Positions 21,957 to 33,559 of a stretch of DNA of 64,000 nucleotides are shown piece by piece. The stretch covers positions 130,578,239 through 130,642,238 of the forward strand of contig NC_089493.1 in NCBI RefSeq assembly GCF_036850765.1. The letters run 5' to 3'. Made by a program: the position numbers and the translations under genes. Each line of letters opens with the position of its first letter. Within the stretch, counting starts at the first letter, position 1. A model generated the notes under the pieces. It worked only from the letters and a program-made list of their open reading frames with translations, was not told the DNA's origin and did no database searches. This DNA comes from Saccopteryx bilineata. Its lineage: Eukaryota > Chordata > Mammalia > Chiroptera > Emballonuridae.

Positions 21957-22694
21957 CTGGCCACTTGGGTTTTTGCGGCTGTCTGGTAACTGGGTGAGTC
22001 TAGCTTTAACTGAGATGGGTAGACTGATAGGTAGGTTTTTCCTTATTTGTACTTTTCTTCTAATTTTAATGAGGGTCTCTAATTGTCTGCTAGTTTCCTT
22101 TAATTTTATTTCCTAAGTTCACTCAGTGTCCCAGAACTTGCTATGAGGTGTCTTGACTTTAATATATAGAGGGTTACACTTGCTGGGGGTGTAGGCTAAT
22201 CTCCCAACATGGTCGAATTGGCTACAGTAGATGGCAAGATTTGGGTCATGGTCCCTGGACCTTCCTGGGTAAGTTGACCAAGTGGTATAGGAGGGTTCAG
22301 GACAAAAGTAGTTTGTACTAGATTGGCAGATTAAATTCATTGGGTTGTACCCTGGGTATACATCAAGGTGTCAGATTTCTAAGTATCTGTTCATAATTCT
22401 TTCCTGGCAAGCTCTTGCTTTCCAAAATAGATAATTTTGTGCTGCTTATGGTAAGAGAGCACACATGTCTACAGTGAACCTAGACTCTTTATTTGACTCT
22501 ATAAATTATGTGCCTGCAGTATATGTTGGGGTCCAAGGGGGGTTTGGCTCTATTTCCCAGTAACTGGACAGGATTTCCCCAGTGTCATTAATTAGTTCCT
22601 ATGTAATGTTAGGTTTTGGCCTTTGGGGATTTCCTTGACTCTTGAACGTAGAACATAATATTATGATTACAATTAATAAGAAACTGAGTGAGGC

Positions 22695-23222
22695 ATCCTG
22701 TGCTCCTCTCACTGACCACCAATGAAAGAGGTGCTCCGTTAGCCCTGGCCGGTTGGCTCAGTGGTAGAGCGTCGGCCTGGCGTGCAGAAGTCCCAGGTTC
22801 GGTTTCTGGCCAGGGCACACAGGAGAAGCGCCCATCTTCTTCTCCACCCCTCCCCCTCTCTTTCCTCTCTGTTTCTTGCTTCCCCTCCCGCAGCCAGGGC
22901 TCCATTGGAGCAGAGTTGGCCTGGGTGCTGAGGATGGCTCTGTGGCCTCTGCCTCAGGCACTGGAATGGCTCTGATTGCAGCAGAGCGAAGCCCCAGGTG
23001 GGCAGAGCATTGCCCCCTGGTGGGCATGCTGGGTGGATCCCGGTCGGGCGCATGCGGGAAGTCTGTCTGACTGCCTCCCTGTTTCCAACTTCAGAAAAGT
23101 ACAAAAAATTAAAATTAAAAAAAAGAAAGAAAGAGGTGCCCCTTCCGGAAGTGCAGCGGGGGCTGGATAAATGGCTTCAGGGGGCCGCATGTGCACCACG
23201 GGCCGTAGTTTGGGGACCTCTG
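22695..23222 (-). mobile_element. hAT-type MITE (GGTCCCCAAAC family) split by a SINE
   Basis: Matches the complete copy at 40109-40299 in reverse: GTGCTCCTCTCACTGACCAC ... CGGGCCGTAGTTTGGGGACC then TCTG. Its left end is truncated. A type 3 SINE (about 22737-23128) sits inside with duplication GAAAGAGGTGCTCC/GAAAGAGGTGCCCC. Confidence 0.85.
22737..23128 (+). mobile_element. Bat SINE type 3 nested in hAT MITE
   Basis: Head AGCCCTGGCCGGTTGGCTCA, degraded B box GGTTCGGTTTC, A-rich tail. TSD as given for the host MITE. Confidence 0.92.
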
Positions 23223-23633
23223 CTCTACAGACTTGTCACTGACTAATGGCCTACCAGAACGGGGTTTCTCCACCAAACTGCCAGTTTCCTTCAACTGCTT
23301 ATCCCACCGAGTAATGTTATTTCTATGTGGTGTCACTTCGTTATAAATGCACCGATATTCACATTGCACTTTGGTCACAGATTGGAATTTAGCGACCCAC
23401 AGCATACACTGAACTTTCCTCTGTACCGTCCACATCTCAACTGGCATGGCCATGGGCTGCTCCGCTGTATACACGGTGTTACGTCATCATCTGCATATGC
23501 ACACATGCTGTCACATCATCTTACAGAAACTGGGAGGGTTTTCCTTTTATTTGGTGTGGATTTCACATTTCTGTCGTCTTTTGTTGTTTTCCTGTGACTG
23601 GTCAAAAGTGCACCACGACTTTACGGACACACT
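23223..23633 (-). mobile_element. Second Tc1/mariner-like DUF4817 element, truncated
   Basis: Right end CACGACTTTACGGACACACTG matches the terminal repeat of the copy at 1470-1984. The minus-strand frame again shows VTKVQCEYRCIYNEVTPHRN and SLVEKPRSGRPLVSDKSV. The opposite end is missing where it meets the hAT MITE. Confidence 0.8.
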
Positions 23634-24105
23634 GTCTATCTTGTTGCAATTGTTGTTTGTCTATGCATCTGAACAGGGATCCAGACTCCTGTTCTAGCTT
23701 TAAGTATATACACAGAATCAACAGATTGATTATAATTAATAGAGGAATTGAGACATATAAAAAGAACAATTCACATAGGTAATGAGATTAATGGATTCAT
23801 TCCAGAACACAGGACCAATTATGAACATACAGGGTAGACACGTACCCTATATATTATGGGATTCATTGCGTGTAAATGTCAATGAATAGGTTCCTGATTA
23901 ATAAATATATGAACTTTTCCATGTACTCATATGATGTAAATCTATTCCAATTTTCCATAAATCTGTATGTGTAGGTCCTTCTATAAAGTGAGGAGCTGGG
24001 GGAGACATTTCTCCATCATGCCATACAATAGGCTCTCCAGTGCTATTGGTAAATATGGTGTTATTCCCGTTTCTAGGTTAACATATGTAAAGAATATTTG
24101 GTCTG

Positions 24106-24452
24106 GCCTGACCAGGCGGTGGCGCAGTGGATAGAGCATCGGACTGCGATGCAGAGGACCCGGGTTCGAGACCCGAGGTCGCCAGCTTGAGTGCGGGCTC
24201 ATCTGGTTTGAGGAAAAGCCCACCAGCTTGAAGCCAGGGTCACTGGCTCCAGCAAGGGGTTACTCCGTCTGCTGAAGGCCCGCGGTCAAGGCACATATGA
24301 GAAAGCAATCAATGAACAACTAAGGTGTTGCAACGTGCAATGAAAAATAATGATTGATGCTTCTCATCTCTCTCCAATCCTGTCTGTCCCTGTCTATCCC
24401 TTTCTCTGACTCACTCTCTGTCTCTGTAAAAAAAAAAAAAAAAAAAAAAAAA
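24106..24452 (+). mobile_element. Bat SINE type 1
   Basis: GCCTGACCAGGCGGTGGCGC head, 27-base A tail. TSD AAGAATATTTGGTC on both sides. Confidence 0.95.
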
Positions 24453-24613
24453 AGAATATTTGGTCCGAGCAGAGTCAACTGGGGCCCAATCAGTGATGCT
24501 CTAATAGGAAGTATTAAGAAGTATTCTTCCTATTTCTCCTTTACACGTTTCCCACATTAGGAAGATTGGAAGCACTATCAGTGGTGCCATTAGATAACTC
24601 ATTCTAAAAGGTC

Positions 24614-24987
24614 CACCCTGGCCGGTTGGCTCAGCGGTAGAGCGTTGGCCTGGCGTGCGGGGGACCCGGGTTTGAATCCCGGCCAGGGCACATAGGAGAA
24701 GCGCCCATTTGCTTCTCCACCCCCCCTCCTTCCTCTCTGTCTCTCTCTTCCCCTCCCACAGCCAAGGCTCCATTGGAGCAAAGATGGCCTGGGCGCTGGG
24801 GATGGCTCCTTGGCCTCTGCCCCAGGCGCTAGAGTGGCTCTGGTCGCGGCAGAGCAACGCCCCTGGGGGGGCAGAGCATTGCTGCCTGGTGGGCGTGCCG
24901 GGTGGATCCCGGTCGGCGCATGCGGGAGTCTGTCTGTCTCTCCCCGTTTCCAGCTTCAGAAAAAATACAAAAAAAAAAAAAAAAAAG
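24614..24987 (+). mobile_element. Bat SINE type 3
   Basis: CCTGGCCGGTTGGCTCAGCG head, B box GGTTTGAATCCC. TSD AAAAGGTCCACCCT on both sides. Confidence 0.95.
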
Positions 24988-25423
24988 GTCCACCCTTGTA
25001 ATATATATAAAATAAGGTGATGTGACCTGTTTTGTATAGTAGATAACCAACCCTGTGATTTTTATCTTTAAGCAATGATCTCCTGCACCTATACAAACAG
25101 GTAATCTATGTGAGCCAACAGTATAATTTGATATAACGTCCTTCTTTTTCAGGCCTTAAGGGTCCATGGCTGTCAAATGGTCCTGGAACCCAAACAGAAT
25201 TATTAACATAAACAGAAAAAGGGGATGCCTTTCCAATGTCTAGTTAAAGGAGGATTAGGAATATATATTCAGTAAGAATAGTTAGTTCCACTTACTGTTA
25301 CAGACACAACGACCAATATTGCTAGAAACAGAGTCAAGGATGTTTTTAGAGTCTTAGTCCCAATTAAAACATTTTCTGCCTCCTGGGATAGTTTCTTCAG
25401 TTGCCCTCTAGGAGGCGGTTCAG

Positions 25424-25785
25424 CTTTTTATTTTATTTTATTTTATTTTTATTTTTTACAGAGACAGAGAGTGAATCAGAGAGAGGGATAGACAGGGACA
25501 GACAGACAGGAGCGGAGAGAGATGAGAAGCATCAATCATTAGTTTTTCATTGCACATTGCAACACCTTAGTTGTTCATTGATTGCTTTCTCATACGTGCC
25601 TTGACTGCGGGCCTTCAGCAGACCGAGTAACACCTTGCTGGAGCCAGCGACCTTGGGTTCAAGCTGGTGAGCTTTGCTCAAACCAGATGAGCCCACGCTC
25701 AAGCTGGCGACCTCAGGGTCTCGAACCTGGGTCCTCTGCATCCTAGTCCAACGCTCTATCCACTGCGCCACCGCCTGGTCAGACA
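25424..25785 (-). mobile_element. Bat SINE type 1
   Basis: (ATTTT)n tail at left. TSD GCGGTTCAGCTTTTT/GCGGTTCGGCTTTTT. Confidence 0.93.
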
Positions 25786-26596
25786 GCGGTTCGGCTTTTT
25801 GTGTTGCAGTTGTCTTCGCCTTCACTTCTCTGATAACCTTTGGCTCTAGGCTTAGTCTCTCCATTCCCTCTTCTGGCGGCTCAAAGATGTCAAATCTCCC
25901 TCTCTTCCATTTCCAACTCATGCCGAAGCTTCAATCTTCTGGAAGGTATCCACTGGTCTCCTATATCTGTGGAGATAAGAGCAAATCCTCGCCCCCCTAT
26001 TTTGTCCACACTGCTATTTTAATCAGCAAACTGTACCTGTCCAAAAAACTCATCTTGTGTAATATTAACAGGAGGGTTAGTGTTAGCATTCTGATTAGCT
26101 TGAATATGAGCCTGATCCTCCTACCAAGTTAAAAATTGTAAATATTCCACCCTTGATAGAACAGTCCGAGCTAATATCTCCCAACAACAGAAGGAGGGGG
26201 TGGAGGCTAGTTATCTTGGTCAGTTTTGAAAGGGTTAGTACTATGTTGAACCTCTGCGCCAGAAAGTTTAGACTGTAATTTAAAAAGTCACTCCTTTAAT
26301 TGTTTATAAGATAAATGTTCTTCTTTATCAGAGGCCAAATTCCCAATTTCCTCTGGGCCTCTTTTGCAGGATGTGGCCTGACAAGCAGCCAACTGCCTGA
26401 AGCAGGTTGAGACAAATTCTTGAAATGACTTATTAGGGCCTTGCTAAATTTTGCTTAATTCTTTTGTTTCACAGATCTGAGCACATCTTTATACACAAAC
26501 AAGACAAATTTCAGCACAGAAATACGAGTATAACATGTATATAACACAAGTATATAACTTTGATTAGTCCTAATACTTGAATTACTATTTGACTTC

Positions 26597-26928
26597 TTTT
26601 TTTTTTTTTTTTTTTACAGAGGCAGAGATAGACAGGGACAGACAGACAGGAACGGAGAGAGATGAGAAGCATCAATCATCAGTTTCTCGTTGTGCGTTGC
26701 GACTTCTTAGTTGTTCATTGATTGCTTTCTCAGATGTGCCTTGACCGTGGGCCTTCATCAGACTGAGTAACCCCCTGCTGGAGCCAGCGACCTAGGGTCT
26801 AAGCTGGTGAGCTCTTTGCTCAAGCCAGATGAGCCCGCGCTCAAGTTGGCGACTTCAGGGTCTCGAACCTGGGTCCTTCCGCATCCCAGTCCGACGCTCT
26901 ATCCACTGCGCCACCACCTGGTCAGGCG
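26597..26928 (-). mobile_element. Bat SINE type 1
   Basis: TSD CTATTTGACTTCT on both sides. Confidence 0.93.
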
Positions 26929-27177
26929 TCTATTTGACTTCTAACTTTGAATATACCTTACAATGCACTAACCAAATGAGCAAGTCTTAAGGATCCACAT
27001 TCTATTCAATTTAAATTTAAATGAGGATTAAATGTAAGCCTCCTTTAAGAAGGATTACAAGTTCCAATTTTAAAGCAAAAAATGTAGAGATGAAACTAGT
27101 TTTTCAATATAAGAGCCGACATTTCCAATTTTGCATGCAAGAACTTAATTCAGGCCTTAAAAAGCCACATTTTAGAC

Positions 27178-27473
27178 CAGTGGTCCCCAAACCCCAGGCC
27201 GCAGACCGGTACCGGTCTGTGGGGCATTTGGTACTGGTCCGCAGAGAAAGAATAAATAACTTACATTATTTCCGTTTTATTTATATTTAAGTCTGAACGA
27301 TGTTTTATTTTTCAAAAATGACCAGATTCCCTCTGTTACATCCATCTAAGACTCACTCTTGATGCTTAGCTAGGTCACGTGATACATTTATCCTTCCCAC
27401 CCTAAAGGCCGGTCCTTGAAAATATTTTCTGACATTAAACCGGTCCATGGCCCAAAAAAGGTTGGGACTACTA
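27178..27473 (+). mobile_element. hAT-type MITE (CAGTGGTCCCCAAACC family)
   Basis: Left end CAGTGGTCCCCAAACCCCAG, then GCCGCAGACCGGTACCGGT; right end ACCGGTCCATGGCCC...AAGGTTGGGACTACTA. Perfect 8-bp duplication TTTTAGAC (27170-27177, 27474-27481). 296 bp, non-coding. Confidence 0.92.
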
Positions 27474-27957
27474 TTTTAGACAACATCAAACAAAAACTAA
27501 ACGGAAACTAGACTCAGACAAAACAGAGAGAAACCCTGGATTTCAGAGCACAGTCAGAATAGAAAGATGCCTGCCTGATCTCAGGGCATTTTCTGACAGA
27601 GAGATTAATGATGGATGGGACTAATCAAAATCTCCCCAAGAAAAAAAGAAACTCGTGGCCTCTGGGAGATTTTGTAATAGGATCCGTCAGGAGTCCCCCA
27701 TCTAAATTTCCATGCAAAGAAAAAGAAAGAAAATAATAGTTCAGAGGATTGTAGCTAAAACATTAAAGAAAATCAGACCATAACAGGAAAAGCTGTAACT
27801 TTCCTAATACCTGAGTTTCCTAATCATTCTCAAATTCTATAGCTGCTGCAACTGGCAGTTCAGGTTGACCATGCTGAGACCTCTCATCCACCCCAGTTCC
27901 AGCTGAATGGCAAACTAAGTTAATAAGTTCTGATAACCCACTACCATTGGACTGACC

Positions 27958-28353
27958 TTTTTTTTTTTTTTTTTTTTGTATTTTTCTGAAGCTGGAAACG
28001 GGGAGAGACAGTCAGACAGACTCCCACATGCACCCGACCGGGATCCACCCGGCATGCCCACCAGGGGCAACGCTCTGCCCACCAGGGGGCGATGCTCTGC
28101 CCCTCCGGGGCGTCACTCTGTTGCGACTAGAGCCACTCTAGCGCCTGGGGCAGAGGCCAAGGAGCCATCCCCAGCGCCCGGGCCATCTTTGCTCCAATGG
28201 AGCCTTGGCTGCGGGAGGGGAAGAGAGAGACAGAGAGGAAGGGGGGGGTGGAGAAGCAAATGGGCGCTTCTCCTATGTGCCCTGGCCGGGAATCGAACCT
28301 GGGTCCCCCGCATGCCAGGCTGACGCTCTACCGCTGAGCCAACCGGCCAGGGC
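27958..28353 (-). mobile_element. Bat SINE type 3
   Basis: GTATTTTTCTGAAGCTGGAA start, inverted head CTGAGCCAACCGGCCAGGGC end. Confidence 0.93.
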
Positions 28354-28789
28354 CCTTTTTTTTTTTTCTTTTTAAATAACAAAAATTTATTTCTCAAAGT
28401 TCTGGTGGCTGAAATTCTGAGATCAGGGTGCCAGTACCATGAGGTTCTGATGAGAGTTCATTTCTGGATTGCAGACTGCTGACTTTCTTTGTGTCCTCAC
28501 ATGGCAAAATAAAACAAAACAAAAAAACCAGAGAGCTATCTGGTTCATCTTCATGACCTAATTACCTCCCCAAAGTTTCACCTTCTAATGCTATCATATT
28601 AATGATTTAGGGTTTCAACAAATTAATTTTGGGGGACACAAACATTCATTTCCTTATGAGTATCAATCCCCTAAAACACCATTTCAACACATTTCAGAAA
28701 GCAAGGGCTGAGGCACCACAGACAGATTATTTAGATCCAGTAATACATTTGCTTGCTTTAAATGAGTCTATATTTGTAACAAAATTCTT
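28354..28789. repeat. Old interspersed repeat, family uncertain
   Basis: AAATTTATTTCTCAAAGTTC, TGTGTCCTCACATGGCAAA, CCTCCCCAAAGTTTCACCTT and GGGGGACACAAACATTCATT occur in the order of an old, common mammalian repeat that I cannot name with confidence. A relative is at the right window edge (63728-64000). Confidence 0.5.
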
Positions 28790-29238
28790 TTTTTAATAAA
28801 ATTTTTATTAATTTTAATGGGGTGACATCAATAAATCAGGGTACATATATTCAAAGAAAACATGTCCAGGTTATCTTGTCATTCAATTATGTTGCGTACC
28901 CATCACCCAAAATCAGATTATCCTCCGTCACCTTCTATCTAGTTTTCTTTGTGCCCCTTCCCCTCCCCCTCCCTCTCTCCCTCCTTCCTTCCCCCCATCC
29001 CCCATAATCACCACACTGTTGTCCATGTCTCTTAGTCTCGTTTTTATGTCCCACCAATGTATGGAATCCTGCAGTTCTTGTTTTTCTCTGATTTACTTAT
29101 TTCACTCCATATAATGTTATCAAGATCCCACCATTTTGTTGTAAATGATCCAATGTCATCATTTCTTATGGCTGAGTAGTATACCTTGGTGTATATGTGC
29201 CACATCTTCTTTATCCAGTCTTCTATTTTTATTTACAG
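28790..29238 (-). mobile_element. L1 3' end fragment
   Basis: Poly-T-like start, GGGGTGACATCAATAAATCA, pyrimidine-rich 3' UTR, then antisense ORF2 end (minus strand DKEDVAHIHQGILLSHKK-like). Separates the two ERV-D parts. Confidence 0.75.
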
Positions 29239-30370
29239 TGAGTAAAGCCTTTAAGCAAACTCTTGCCCAATACAGCAAGAATCCATAAAAGAGTAGTGTC
29301 CTTAACATGTTCACCAAGTCCAAGTTGGCACCATCACCATGCCAAATCCCTGAAAAATGCAACCCAACCCCAGTTCAGTCTGTTAGGAGCTGTCACAAGG
29401 AGCAGGAGTCCAAGAAAAGTCCACATCCAGGAAAACTCCGCATGGCACTGGAATTGTCACAATTCTATACTTTGCAGCTCATGACCAAGTCCCAATGACC
29501 ACTGCTTCTAGCTGGTAATGATTCAGGTAGACTGAAAAAGCCATCTGCAGCATGTGTGGAGATGGAGCTTCTGTTCTCCTCTGCCTGGAGAGATGAGACC
29601 AGGTTGCTTTTTCCTGGAGCTCTGCGACTGTGGCATGGTAAAGAGAAGCTTGGGATACACTAAGCTGGGTGGCAAAGGTAGATTCATAATAGAAGTTGGC
29701 AAAAGGGGGAAAGAGAGCTCTAAATTAGGAGTAGGTCCCAGCCTGAAATATGAGTGGGGCATTGAGGTAGGAGGAATAGAGGAAACACTAAATATTAAAC
29801 AAAGCAGCAGAAAATAGGACTATCACCACCCACAACAGAGATCTTCGAGAGAAGAATAAAAAACCTGACTATTCAGGCAAGACATAGTTAAGTGGCCCTT
29901 GTGCAAATGAGATCAGTTTACCTGCTTCTTGGAAGAAATACCCTAGGCTCGTCCACAGTGTTGTAGATGGGGCCAATGGCCCTGGGCACCTTCAGCCTTC
30001 AGTGGCAAACCCCAGCATTCTGGGCAAGGTTAGGTCATAGGTGGTTAGAGCAGGGCTGGAGGAGACTGAACCCTCCCTCAGAGGAGCGAGGGGGAAACCT
30101 ACCTTCCAGTGTCCCTGTTTCCTCACAGCAGAGGCATGTAAGTCTGGCAGGCTTTAGCTCAATGACTTTCCTTTCCACTATTGAAGCAGGACCCAGATGG
30201 CATCCTATGAGACCCCTTTGGGGTGTTGGAGCCTTTAAGGGCATATCCTAAAAGCTGGTAGTTCACCTGATCTCTATTGGGCTTTTTCTGCTTCTTGGTA
30301 TCTTAAGAGCCATGCTCAGAAGATCTCACTGAGGGGTTTGAGGATCCCCTTCCACCTATATAAATTTTTT
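29239..30370 (-). pseudogene. Class I NC-protease module, copy 1 (ERV-D block)
   Basis: Minus strand. Homologous over its length to 33931-35060. Reading leftward from about 30250: two decayed zinc knuckles (CFNSGKESH then a stop, AKAC; and KQGHWKV), then, near 30000-29940, protease-entry sequence with an RCPGPI motif and EPRVFL. This is the gag NC to protease junction of class I ERVs, yet it lies just after betaretroviral integrase. No intact frame. Confidence 0.6.
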
Positions 30371-30639
30371 CCATGTATCTGAGCTATTTGGAAAAAGACA
30401 AAACAGTGTTATTAGCTGGATCAAATAAAAGAAGTTTGCAGGAGAAAAAGATTTGACATCTCCTGTTCATTAGCATTCAAAAGAAGTTTAAAAATTTTTA
30501 AGTAAAAAGCATGATATGGTAGACCCATAGGAGTTCCTGGATATGACTCCCCCCTTTTAAATTTTTTTAAATTGACCTTAAAATATTTGCTGGATACACT
30601 TTAATAATACCTTGACTTTAAATATTGTAAGAAATATAC

Positions 30640-30975
30640 ATAATTCGATAGGTTTGACAAAATACAGTAAATATTTTTGCTCCATATGCAGGAGGATTGT
30701 CAGTTTAACTAGTTTAGGAAATCCAATAATAGAACAATGCATACAGACAATGAGCTATAACATGCTTAGCAGCCTCTCCTGTTCTGACAGAGGTTACTAT
30801 AAATCCAGAATATGTATCCACTGTAATGTGGGCATAGGACTGTTTGTCAAATGAAGGTATATGAGTAACATCCATTTGCCAAAGTTTGGACCAGGCATTT
30901 AAAGGAATGATTTCTCCATTTCTCCACTCTGATGAGCTCTGCAGAGAGACTTCATTACTAATCTCCACTGTCATA
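30640..30975 (-). pseudogene. Betaretrovirus-like integrase core fragment (ERV-D)
   Basis: Minus-strand open stretch with WQMDVTHIPSF (first catalytic Asp), HITVDTYSGFIVTSVRTGEA and KHVIAHCLYAL. These are integrase core motifs of betaretroviruses. The second Asp and the Glu regions are not intact. A homologous stretch in ERV-B is at 35743-36030. Confidence 0.8.
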
Positions 30976-30989
30976 AATTAAGTAAATTT

Positions 30990-31246
30990 TTTCCTATGGG
31001 GGTAAACCAATAACAATGCCTTCTAACTAAATACCATAGTTTGTCTAAAGTTTCTTTCTTAACTTTGACTTCGGAATCATGTGACGTCTTAAGCAACTGT
31101 GAATAGGCACAGGCTTCATGGTCACTTGATGGGGAATTCCCATTGCCCCACTATCCCAGAGTAGGGACTTACCCATCTGCATGAATTCCTCTAGTTCCCT
31201 TGGGCTGAAAACCAAAAGCAGTCTCGAAGACTTATTTCCTCCTCAC
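30990..31246 (-). pseudogene. Betaretrovirus-like matrix (gag N-terminus) fragment (ERV-D)
   Basis: Downstream of the primer binding site. Minus-strand reading includes YSQLLKTSHDSEVKVKKETL and DKLWYLVRRHCYWFTP, the helical pattern of betaretroviral matrix. It joins integrase sequence directly at about 30980, so the rest of gag, pro and RT has been deleted. Confidence 0.65.
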
Positions 31247-31265
31247 GTCCCCGGTTCAGGCACCA
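31247..31265 (-). other. ERV-D primer binding site (tRNA-Lys3-like)
   Basis: Minus strand TGGTGCCTGAACCGGGGAC, two bases after the LTR end. Compared with the Lys3 site it has few differences. Confidence 0.75.
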
Positions 31266-31267
31266 TT

Positions 31268-31682
31268 TGTGGTTAATATTCAGGGTTTCATGAAGAGGAG
31301 CCACAAAGGACTGAGGCTGCAACAATACTGCAAGTGGAGGATCCCAGTCTCTCTAGGATTGAGGTGCCTTAGAGAGATGAGCTATCCAATTTATTAAGCA
31401 GAAACATGACATCATGCATAAGAAACTAACAAACAATACAGTGTACAATTTTATTATTTTGTTTGCAGAACTGATTAGATTTCTCTTGCCCTTTCTGAGA
31501 CATAACACCACACCATCTGCTGTCTGATTCCTGACCTGAAGGAAGCTCTAGCAGGGCCAAGCTTCCACGTCCTTGAGCCTTCCCTGGACGTGACTGTCTT
31601 CAGTCATGTGTGCTTGGTCTCGACCTTCATTACCTCATGATGGGAACAGAAACTCACTCGGTGCTTTGGCTTTACTCCAACA
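31268..31682 (-). repeat. ERV-D 5' LTR
   Basis: 415 bp, TGTGGTTAATATTCAGGG at left (LTR end), CTTTACTCCAACA at right (LTR start). Same family as the solo LTR at 62352-62772. Lies inside ERV-A integrase sequence. No matching 3' LTR was found at lower coordinates. Confidence 0.85.
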
Positions 31683-32138
31683 GCTCTATAGGCACAATGT
31701 AATTTCTAATTAATGTTTAAGGTTTTTGCTAAGTCCTGTGATATTTTGACAATGAATGCCAGCCTATTTTCAGAACCTATGGTGGTGGGTAGACTGTTAT
31801 CGGGTAATTATTTTATGGAACAATTTCCTAAGTACTGTGGTGGCGGTTTCTGATCTAGTGGGAAAGGCTTTAACCTACCCAGAGAAAGTGTCTACACAGA
31901 CTGGGACATGCCTGTACCCTGAATGGGGTGGCTTTATTTTAGTGAAATCAATTTCCCAATGTTCCCCTGGCATGGCTCCCTTTTCTCTAACTCCTATGAG
32001 AATTTTCCTACCTTGTTTAGTATTACCCATGCGCAAGACTGACGACATCCTACAGTGCTGCTCAGTATTTGGTCTAGGTGTGGTATAAGATAACTAGTTT
32101 GGAGCAAATCAGTCATTTTGAATTTTCCCAGGTGGGAA
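31683..32138 (-). pseudogene. ERV-A integrase remnant
   Basis: Minus strand: KFKMTDLLQTSYLIPHLDQI (zinc-binding N-terminal domain), then GEHWEIDFTKIKPPHSGYR and VPVCVDTFSG (core, first Asp), and VKISQDLAKTLNINWKLHCA. Gammaretrovirus-like. A stop replaces a residue after VDTFSG. Continues to 32489 beyond a SINE and, across ERV-B, at 48235. Confidence 0.85.
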
Positions 32139-32473
32139 ACTTTTTTTTTTTTTTTTAACAAAGATAAAGTCAGAGAGAGGGATAGATAGGGACAGACAGA
32201 CAGGAATGGAGAGAGATGAGAAGCATCAATCATTAGTTTTTTGTTGCAACACCTTAGTTGTTCATTGATTGCTTTCTCATATGTGCCTCGATGGGGGGGG
32301 GCTACAGCAGACCGAGTAACCCCTTGTTCAAGCTAGCGACCTTGGGTCCAAGCTAGTGAGCTTTGCTCAAACCAGATGTGTCCATGGTCAAGCTGGTTAC
32401 CTCAGGGTCTCAAACCTGGGTCCTCTGCATCCCAGTGTGATGCTCTATCCACTGCGCCACTGCCTGGTCATAC
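32139..32473 (-). mobile_element. Bat SINE type 1 in ERV-A integrase
   Basis: TSD CCCAGGTGGGAA on both sides (32129-32140, 32474-32485), the right copy running into the ERV-B target site. Confidence 0.9.
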
Positions 32474-32489
32474 CCCAGGTGGGAAGCTT

Positions 32490-33376
32490 TGCCGTGGACC
32501 AGCACAGCTCCTAATTCTAGGTTTTGAGTGAGAATGGTGTGGAATTAAGAAAACAGATTCAGGCCCTGGCCGGTTTGCTCAGTGGTAGAGCGTCGGCCTA
32601 GCGTGCGGAGAACCCGGGTTCGATTCCCGGCCAGGGCACATAGGAGAAGCGCCCATTTGCTTCTCCACCCCTCCGCCGCGCCTTCCTCTCTGTCTCTCTC
32701 TTCCCCTCCCGCAGCCAAGGCTCCATTGGAGCAAAGATGGCCCGGGCGCTGGGGATGGCTCTGTGGCCTCTGCCTCAGGCGCTAGAGTGGCTCTGGTCGC
32801 AACATGGCGATGCCCAGGATGGGCAGAGCATCGCCCCCTGGTGGGCAGAGCGTCGCCCCTGGTGGGCGTGCCGGGTGGATCCCGGTCGGGCGCAAGCGGT
32901 AGTCTGTCTGACTGTCTCTCCCTGTTTCCAGCTTCAGAAAAAATGCAAAAAAGAAAAAAAAGAAAAAAAAAAAAAGAAGAAAACAGATTCATTAGGAAAA
33001 AAGGATGGGATCAGGAGAACTCTTCAATGCTGATGGCAATATCCGAGTGCCCCATAGCCCCAGTTTGCTTTATTATATAGCCATACACAAATCAAGGAAG
33101 TCTTTGATACAAAGTTACACATCTGAGGCTAAAACAGGAACTCTCCCAAGGCATAAACAGGAATCCCCCACCATGCATAAGTGAAATCAACCAACATCTG
33201 AGCAAACAAAGAGTGAGAGGAAGGGCATGTAAATTGCTCCCAGCAACTTAAGCAAGCAAGTGAAGTGGGTGCAGATACTCAGCATCATAGCCAATATGGA
33301 GGTGGAGGGGGGAGAACTTAGCCTTTTGCTAAGCCTCGGATCTACAAAGGCTTTTTGCCACTTATGGTCCACAACA
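32490..33376 (-). repeat. ERV-B 3' LTR with a nested SINE
   Basis: TGCCGTGGACCAGCACAGCT to TTATGGTCCACAACA. SINE type 3 at about 32562-32975 (TSD AAGAAAACAGATTCA). Purine tract AAAAAAGAAAAGGGAGATA adjoins its start in proviral sense. Confidence 0.9.
32562..32975 (+). mobile_element. Bat SINE type 3 in ERV-B 3' LTR
   Basis: GGCCCTGGCCGGTTTGCTCA head, B box GGTTCGATTCCC. TSD AAGAAAACAGATTCA on both sides. Absent from the ERV-B 5' LTR, so it came after integration. Confidence 0.95.
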
Positions 33377-33559
33377 TATCTCCCTTTTCTTTTTTATTTT
33401 TAATTTGTGTGCTGAGATTTGCACTCATCTGATTTTCTAGTTTCCCAGATTCTAATTTGGAGACAGACTGAAAAAATACAGAATAAACACAAAATTAGTA
33501 TAGCCAATGCTAACAGATACCCAAACAAATATTCTAATACATTACAGGGAATAAAGGCG

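Larger units (their letters stand above)
19797..22690 (-). pseudogene. ERV-A env remnant
   Basis: Minus strand. The SU-like part lies around 22.1-22.6 kb (an open stretch with PGRSRDHDPNLAIYCSQFDH). The TM-like part is at 20.46-20.66 kb with DADIQHLKSSVSELQRHI, then LLLRQGGLCIALEEEYCFYA. The class I TM hallmark CX6CC is damaged: the first Cys of the pair is Tyr. Stops occur, for example just before the GGLC motif. Split by two type 1 SINEs and a hAT MITE. Not functional. Confidence 0.78.
23634..25930 (-). pseudogene. Betaretrovirus-like env (SU) remnant, ERV-D block
   Basis: Minus strand. Near 25800-25920 an open stretch runs FDIFEPPEEGMERLSLEPK, followed after a SINE (25424-25785) by RGQLKKLSQEAENVL and a hydrophobic LFLAILVVVSVTVSG segment, the layout of a betaretroviral Env leader. 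Further on: GEPIVWHDGEMSPPAPHF and ITYVNCSFYMSQFL. Many stops. The TM part is absent, with the sequence ending at the mariner relic. A SINE at 24106-24452 and another at 24614-24987 interrupt it. Confidence 0.7.
26330..27957 (-). pseudogene. Betaretrovirus-like gag-to-pro relic, ERV-D block
   Basis: Homologous, in the same orientation, to ERV-B sequence at about 39.59-40.69 kb: shared strings include CACAATGCACTAACCAAAT, ATTTAAATTTAAATGAG and GACCATAACAGGAAAAGC. In ERV-B this stretch lies between capsid and protease. Here it follows integrase-type sequence and precedes env-type sequence, so the order is not that of an intact provirus. No open frame. Confidence 0.65.

Noticed and set aside
29554..29817. 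87-codon plus-strand frame as a gene
   Set aside because: Antisense to the repeated retroviral module. The homologous copy at 34293-34544 shows it is part of the repeat.
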